Source: Salinivirgaceae bacterium (GTDB lineage Bacteria; Bacteroidota; Bacteroidia; Bacteroidales; SZUA-534). Taken from it: 37,634 bases of DNA. The notes below the pieces were generated by a model, which saw nothing but the letters and a program-made list of their open reading frames with translations, searched no databases and was not told the DNA's origin. Each line of letters opens with the position of its first letter. Within the stretch, counting starts at the first letter, position 1. Of the stretch, positions 34,149-37,634 are shown one piece after another. The stretch is taken from positions 1 to 37,634 of the forward strand of contig JAUXEM010000011.1 of NCBI GenBank assembly GCA_030620515.1, given 5' to 3'. The position numbers were made by a program, and so were the translations under genes.

Positions 34149-35516
34149 ATGAAAACTGCTTTAGTTATACTCTTATTACTTGTAAGTAATATTGTAATTT
34201 TTGCTCAAACTAATTTCGAGCTTTATTCTATTGAGGATACTTATCCAATATGTGTATCAAGTAATAATAAGGTTTTTTATGGTTTAACCTGGAGTGAAAA
34301 TAAAGCTATTGTAAAGGCTTATGACTTGGTTACAGGTAAGGTAGTTAAGAAATTTATAAGTGTACTGCCTGAAAATCCTATTAAACTAATGTTGGCTCAT
34401 CCTAGTAAAAATTTGCTTTATTTAATAAGCACACGAAAAATTGATGATACGGAAAATAGGTACATTGATGCAGTGTATAGTTTGAATATTAAGAGTGATA
34501 AACTTAAACTTCTACGTAAAGTGTATTATAATTATAAGATACCCAATAAAATTGGATTTGTAGAAAATAATTTGGTTTTTACCACCCTTCAAGAGCCTAC
34601 TTATTTGTTTAATTTAAAAAAGAATGATTTTTCGCTTTTAAATCCAAATACCGATTACCAACTTTTAAGTATTGCACCAAAACAAAAAGGATTTTTAATG
34701 CTAAATATTAAGGAAATAAGCCAAAGAAAGGTGCCTATTTATTTTATGGATATGGGAAGAAAAATTTCGGACAGAATAGCTTATGTGAACCCTTATGCTA
34801 TAATTAAATCGGAGGTTCGGAGTATTCAATTACAAACTATTACATTGGAAGATAGTTCATACAGTTGGATTTTAAATGCAGTTAGATTCAACTGTTTTCC
34901 TCTTTATAATTTTCAAATTGCAATGCGTCCGTTTTGGCTAAAGCATTCCACTACACTAGATAAAGCATATGCTTTATCAGGAGTTTTATTTGCTAATGAT
35001 ACCTACATGATTACTCGTGTTGGTAAAAGTATTTCTGTTTATAATTACACAGAGCCAGGCAATTCAGCACCATCAAATATAACAGATGCAGATATAGCTA
35101 AAATAGAAGAGTATCTTAACCAAAGAAACACCTTAGATAGGGAAATTATTACATCGGAATTTTTGGAAAGTGTTTTTGATGGTTTATTCTATCAGGTTTA
35201 TTCAAAGAATAAATTAAAGCATATTGCCGTTCAACAGCATGGTAGTTATTTTGAATTGAAAGATTATAGCATGTTGATTTCATTGATAAAAGCTGATTTT
35301 AAACTTACGGACGATAAACAAGCTAAGCTATTTCAAGATGCGCTTAATGTCATTTTTCCGGTAGATGCTTATAATAAAAAGAATGTTGAAAACTATAAAG
35401 TAGAAAACGAATGGGTTTTTGTTAGAGGGGAGGCTTTTGGGAATAAAGTTGGAATAATTGCTAAGTTAAATGATTCTGGCGAAATATTGGAAATAGTATA
35501 CAAGTCGGCATTATAA
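34149..35516 (+). CDS. Exported protein of unknown function between pnp and rpsO
   Basis: I start at ATG 34149, which gives a clear signal peptide (MKTALVILLLLVSNIVIFAQ); the ORF-track start 63 nt upstream adds a polar stretch and lies before a promoter element. The mature roughly 435 residues are not recognised. Residues about 25-180 have repeated strand-like segments with a rhythm similar to beta-propeller proteins (KAYDLVTGKVVKKF, LYLISTRKIDD, VYSLNIKSDKLKLL), but no repeat is clean enough to call. The C-terminal roughly 100 residues end in EAFGNKVGIIAKLNDSGEILEIVYKSAL, strand-rich. There is no lipobox and no T9SS signal. The gene is transcribed against its neighbours pnp and rpsO and shares a bidirectional terminator with rpsO. 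Periplasmic location is inferred. Confidence 0.75.
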   Translation: MKTALVILLLLVSNIVIFAQTNFELYSIEDTYPICVSSNNKVFYGLTWSENKAIVKAYDLVTGKVVKKFISVLPENPIKLMLAHPSKNLLYLISTRKIDDTENRYIDAVYSLNIKSDKLKLLRKVYYNYKIPNKIGFVENNLVFTTLQEPTYLFNLKKNDFSLLNPNTDYQLLSIAPKQKGFLMLNIKEISQRKVPIYFMDMGRKISDRIAYVNPYAIIKSEVRSIQLQTITLEDSSYSWILNAVRFNCFPLYNFQIAMRPFWLKHSTTLDKAYALSGVLFANDTYMITRVGKSISVYNYTEPGNSAPSNITDADIAKIEEYLNQRNTLDREIITSEFLESVFDGLFYQVYSKNKLKHIAVQQHGSYFELKDYSMLISLIKADFKLTDDKQAKLFQDALNVIFPVDAYNKKNVENYKVENEWVFVRGEAFGNKVGIIAKLNDSGEILEIVYKSAL

Positions 35517-35566
35517 AAACCGAAATTAAACAATGCAAGTATTGAGAAGTACTTAGAGTTGGATAT

Positions 35567-35602
35567 AAAAAAAAGGAGCAATTTATTTGCTCCTTTTTCT
35601 TT
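35567..35602. terminator. Bidirectional terminator between the exported protein and rpsO
   Basis: A 12-bp perfect stem (AAAAAGGAGCAA / TTGCTCCTTTTT) with a 5-nt loop has A and T tracts on both sides, giving a stem plus U tract in either direction. It ends 2 bp before the rpsO stop. Confidence 0.92.
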
Positions 35603-35603
35603 A

Positions 35604-35873
35604 TTATTTTCTTAGACCTAAAGCCTTAACGATTTCACGATATCTTACAATATCTTTATTTTTTAGGTAGTCTAATAAACTACGTCTTTTACCAACTAAA
35701 GCTAATAGTGCTTTTTGAGTACTATAGTCTTTTTTGTTGCTTTTTAAGTGCTCAGTTAAGTGAGCAATTCTATAGCTAAATAAAGCTATCTGTCCTTCTG
35801 TTGACCCTGTGTCAGTTGCAGATTTTCCGAATTTTGCGAAAAATTCTACTTTCTTTTCTGATGTTAAGTACAT
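35604..35873 (-). CDS. rpsO: 30S ribosomal protein S15
   Basis: S15 binds the central domain of 16S rRNA early in 30S assembly. The 89-residue product is full length and has the family signature TGSTEGQIALFSYRIAHLTEHLKSNKKDYST, here cited by its parts TGSTEGQIA and RIAHLTEHL, followed by the KRRSLLDYLKNKD segment and the final helix YREIVKALGLRK. A consensus promoter lies about 55 nt upstream. The leader includes a small ATAGG/CCTAT hairpin, which could take part in autoregulation as known for S15 elsewhere, but this is only a possibility. Confidence 0.97.
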   Translation of the reverse strand: MYLTSEKKVEFFAKFGKSATDTGSTEGQIALFSYRIAHLTEHLKSNKKDYSTQKALLALVGKRRSLLDYLKNKDIVRYREIVKALGLRK

Positions 35874-35929
35874 AACCGTTTTGTTTTTTAATTTAACAAT
35901 ATAGGCATATCCTATAAAATTTTGAGGGG

Positions 35930-35959
35930 CAAAGGTAGATAATTCTTTTTAAGAGGCAA
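35930..35959 (-). promoter_or_regulatory. rpsO: Consensus promoter of rpsO
   Basis: On the minus strand TTG (35957-35959), exactly 19 nt, then TACCTTTG (35930-35937). This is one of the best matches in the window to the Bacteroidota -33/-7 consensus. Confidence 0.78.
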
Positions 35960-35979
35960 GCGGTTTTGGTGTTTTTATT

Positions 35980-36236
35980 AACCGCTGAGGTCGCAGAGGT
36001 GCGCTGAGGTTTTTTTATTTTGTTCTCTGCGTTTCTCCTTTTCTCTGCGGTTTATTTTATTTTTTATTTTTCTCTGTGTTGCTCTGCTTCTCTGCGGTTT
36101 AATTTTTTTATAACCGCTGAGGACGCTGGGGTACGCTGAGGGTTTTTTTTTTGTTTTTTTCTCTGCGTTACTCCTTTTCTCTGCGTTTTAGTTTATTTTT
36201 TATTTTTCTCTGCGTTGCTCTGCTTCTCTGCGGTTC
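35980..36236. repeat. Two direct copies of an A-B-B' repeat module
   Basis: Unit A (about 30 nt, AACCGCTGAGG then CGC-rich) occurs at 35980-36009 and 36112-36141. Each A is followed by unit B (CTCTGCGTT-CTCCTTTTCTC type; 36024-36053, 36160-36190) and B' (CTCTGTGTTGCTCTGCTTCT type; 36071-36100, 36207-36236). A is a diverged inverted version of B, so each module could fold back. Spacers are T-rich. The two modules are direct repeats of about 125 bp. They lie at the 3' side of the GxxExxY gene. Confidence 0.85.
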
Positions 36237-36246
36237 AAGTTTTTCT

Positions 36247-36630
36247 TTATTCACTATAATTATTTACTACTCTTTTTATCCCATGTTTTAAACGGGCTAC
36301 GTTAAAATTAATAAGTAATCCCACTTCATTATTGCTTAGTTTTAAGTAGGTTAATATTTGAGCCATATGTACATCATTTAAAGCTTCAATAGCTTTTAAT
36401 TCAACAACCACCTTATCTTCAACTAACAAATCAATACGGAATCCACATTCTAGTTTTACCTCGTGATAAATTACAGGTAGAGCCTTTTCCTTTTCCACTT
36501 TAATGCCTTGTTCCTTTAATTCGAAATACAAACATTCCTGATAAACAGACTCTAATAACCCAGGACCAAGCTCTGTATGTACCTTTATTGAGCAATCAAT
36601 AATTATTCCGGTAATGTCGTTTATTTTCAT
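36247..36630 (-). CDS. GxxExxY protein (PD-(D/E)XK-like)
   Basis: The 127-residue protein has the family motif G24-x-x-E27-x-x-Y30 in LGPGLLESVY. Beyond the name-giving motif it shows residues in the order expected for a PD-(D/E)XK nuclease fold: Asp67 in RIDLLV, Glu77-x-Lys79 in VVVELKA, and Gln91-x3-Tyr95 in MAQILTYLK, similar to the Gln/Tyr motif of Cas4/AddB-type nucleases. Databases often list such proteins without function. No signal peptide is present. It is enclosed by repeat modules on both sides, the nearest starting 16 bp upstream of its ATG and 11 bp past its stop, so any promoter must lie in or across repeat DNA. Nuclease activity is an inference. Confidence 0.88.
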   Translation of the reverse strand: MKINDITGIIIDCSIKVHTELGPGLLESVYQECLYFELKEQGIKVEKEKALPVIYHEVKLECGFRIDLLVEDKVVVELKAIEALNDVHMAQILTYLKLSNNEVGLLINFNVARLKHGIKRVVNNYSE

Positions 36631-36645
36631 AGTTTATGCTTTTTT

Positions 36646-36806
36646 AACCGCTGAGGACGCTGGGTTACGCTGAGACTTTTATTTTTATAACCGCTGAGAT
36701 ATCAGAGGTGCGCTGAGGTTTTTTTATTTTGTTCTCTGCGTTACTCCTTTTCTCTGCGGTTGAATTTTTTCTATTTTTCTCCGTGTTACTTTGTTTCTCT
36801 GCGGTT
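36646..36806. repeat. Solo A unit plus a third A-B-B' module
   Basis: A units lie at 36646-36675 (followed by no B) and 36689-36718. B at 36733-36761 and B' at 36778-36806 complete the second one. Units and order match the modules on the other side of the GxxExxY gene, with more substitutions in B'. The whole array therefore reads ABB', ABB', gene, A, ABB'. Confidence 0.85.
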
Positions 36807-37034
36807 GAATTTATTTTCTATGTTACCTTACGGTTTATTCGTTTTTAAGTATCACTGCTTTTGTGCTGTTTGTATTATAGCCATTTAAAGATATGTAATT
36901 AATCTATTTTGCAAAAAGAAACTATTATGTTAGTGGACTTATTTGCTGTTTACCGTGAAATAATCGGCTTATACCGAATAAAACTTTATATATAAAATTT
37001 TGTTTTGTTGTTTTGTTGTTCAAAATTATAATTT

Positions 37035-37634
37035 ATGAAGCACCTCACATTTCTTATCTTTTTCATAGTATTTATTGGTATTTACTTTTTAGGCAATTGG
37101 TATATTTTTAATAGGGGAATGCAAGCCTTGCCAGTCGGATCATTTCGTGCAGTGTTCCCATGGATATTCTGGATTACGGCCGCTACATTTGTCGTTGGGC
37201 AATTTCTGGAACGTGGTCATTTCACATATTTTAGTCAAGTAGTTACATATATTGGGTCCTTTTGGTTGGTAATTGCTTGGTATGCTTTATTGCTAGTAAT
37301 TGCTATAGATTTATTTAGAGTAGCAAATCATTTTCTTCATTTTATTCCACAAGCCTGGGTAGTATGCTTTTTAAGTGGGAAAATTCTCTTTATAGGAGTC
37401 TCTTTTGTTTCACTCTCGCTAGTTACTTATGGTGCCATTAATGCATATATTCCAAAAATTAGAAATGTTGAAATTGAAATAGATAAACCCGCAATAACAC
37501 AAAAGGAGATTAAAATAGCTCTGGTTTCCGATATTCATATGGGTTTCATAATTGGGAACAATCGGATAAAAAGATTGGTGAATAGATTAAATGGAGTTAA
37601 ACCTGATATTGTATTGCTTGCCGGCGATTTAGTC
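37035..37634 (+). CDS. Membrane metallophosphoesterase, 5' part (runs off the window)
   Basis: Absent from the ORF track because it has no stop in the window. The ATG at 37035 opens a frame of exactly 200 codons to the last base. The first roughly 145 residues contain four membrane helices (HLTFLIFFIVFIGIYFLG; AVFPWIFWITAATFVVG; YIGSFWLVIAWYALLLVIAI; LFIGVSFVSLSLVTYGAI). The calcineurin-like phosphoesterase domain then begins with ALVSDIHMGF (Asp and His metal ligands) and reaches the second metal motif AGDLV at the edge. This matches YaeI/YkoE-type membrane phosphoesterases; substrate is unknown. The 228-bp gap before it holds no gene, and I found no convincing promoter. Confidence 0.92.
   Translation, partial: MKHLTFLIFFIVFIGIYFLGNWYIFNRGMQALPVGSFRAVFPWIFWITAATFVVGQFLERGHFTYFSQVVTYIGSFWLVIAWYALLLVIAIDLFRVANHFLHFIPQAWVVCFLSGKILFIGVSFVSLSLVTYGAINAYIPKIRNVEIEIDKPAITQKEIKIALVSDIHMGFIIGNNRIKRLVNRLNGVKPDIVLLAGDLV

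Noticed and set aside
35980-36806. CRISPR array
   Set aside because: Units are imperfect, occur in both orientations, have T-rich low-complexity spacers and no cas genes nearby.

Overview
The window looks like a chromosomal segment of a Bacteroidota bacterium, probably a Bacteroidales/Marinilabiliales-type gliding or anaerobic lineage. Evidence: AT-rich DNA, Bacteroidota-type promoters (TTG-N19/20-TAnnTTTG) in front of several genes, few Shine-Dalgarno sequences, a type IX secretion (T9SS) sorting domain, FISUMP and LytTR proteins, and the gene order purH-mreB-mreC-mreD-mrdA-rodA. I saw no rRNA, tRNA, CRISPR array, prophage or intact insertion sequence.

Layout. 1-2418: 3' part of a membrane PAS histidine kinase, closed by a terminator shared with the converging gene. 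2606-9517 (all minus): a surface/regulatory block read as LytTR-type histidine kinase, LytTR response regulator, receiver-less LytTR protein, small lipoprotein, a minimal T9SS-sorted protein, a DUF1566-type exported protein and a FISUMP lipoprotein. A decayed copy of the FISUMP gene's Ig-like segment lies between two of these genes. 9650-10018: a gene-free cluster of near-perfect palindromes. 10335-12541: rlmD and a Crp/Fnr regulator with FNR-like cysteines. 12749-19991: purH plus the complete rod-shape/elongasome operon (mreBCD, PBP2, RodA) with overlapping or abutting genes. 20306-22498: a long, divergent lysine-2,3-aminomutase-like radical SAM enzyme. 22648-24873 (minus): SLC12-like cation-chloride/amino acid transporter. 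25200-27134: ABC-F ATPase. 27210-31572 (minus): DUF4421-like outer-membrane protein, acylphosphatase, M16 lipoprotein peptidase. 31749-35873: pnp and rpsO, both minus, separated by a plus-strand exported protein of unknown function. 35980-36806: a GxxExxY protein (PD-(D/E)XK-like residues) embedded in a modular array of about 30-nt repeats. 37035-end: 5' part of a membrane metallophosphoesterase.

How it works together. The elongasome operon is a self-contained cell-shape module. RlmD, PNPase, S15 and the ABC-F protein serve ribosome/RNA functions. The 2.6-9.5 kb block is the accessory part: a sensor/regulator set beside a cluster of exported proteins of unknown role. The GxxExxY/repeat island and the palindrome cluster are the two strongest non-coding structures. 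ORF-track starts of several genes (rlmD, kamA-like, pnp, SLC12-like, the 34-kb exported protein) were moved downstream because the listed TTG/ATG lies in or before a promoter or before a signal peptide/family start.
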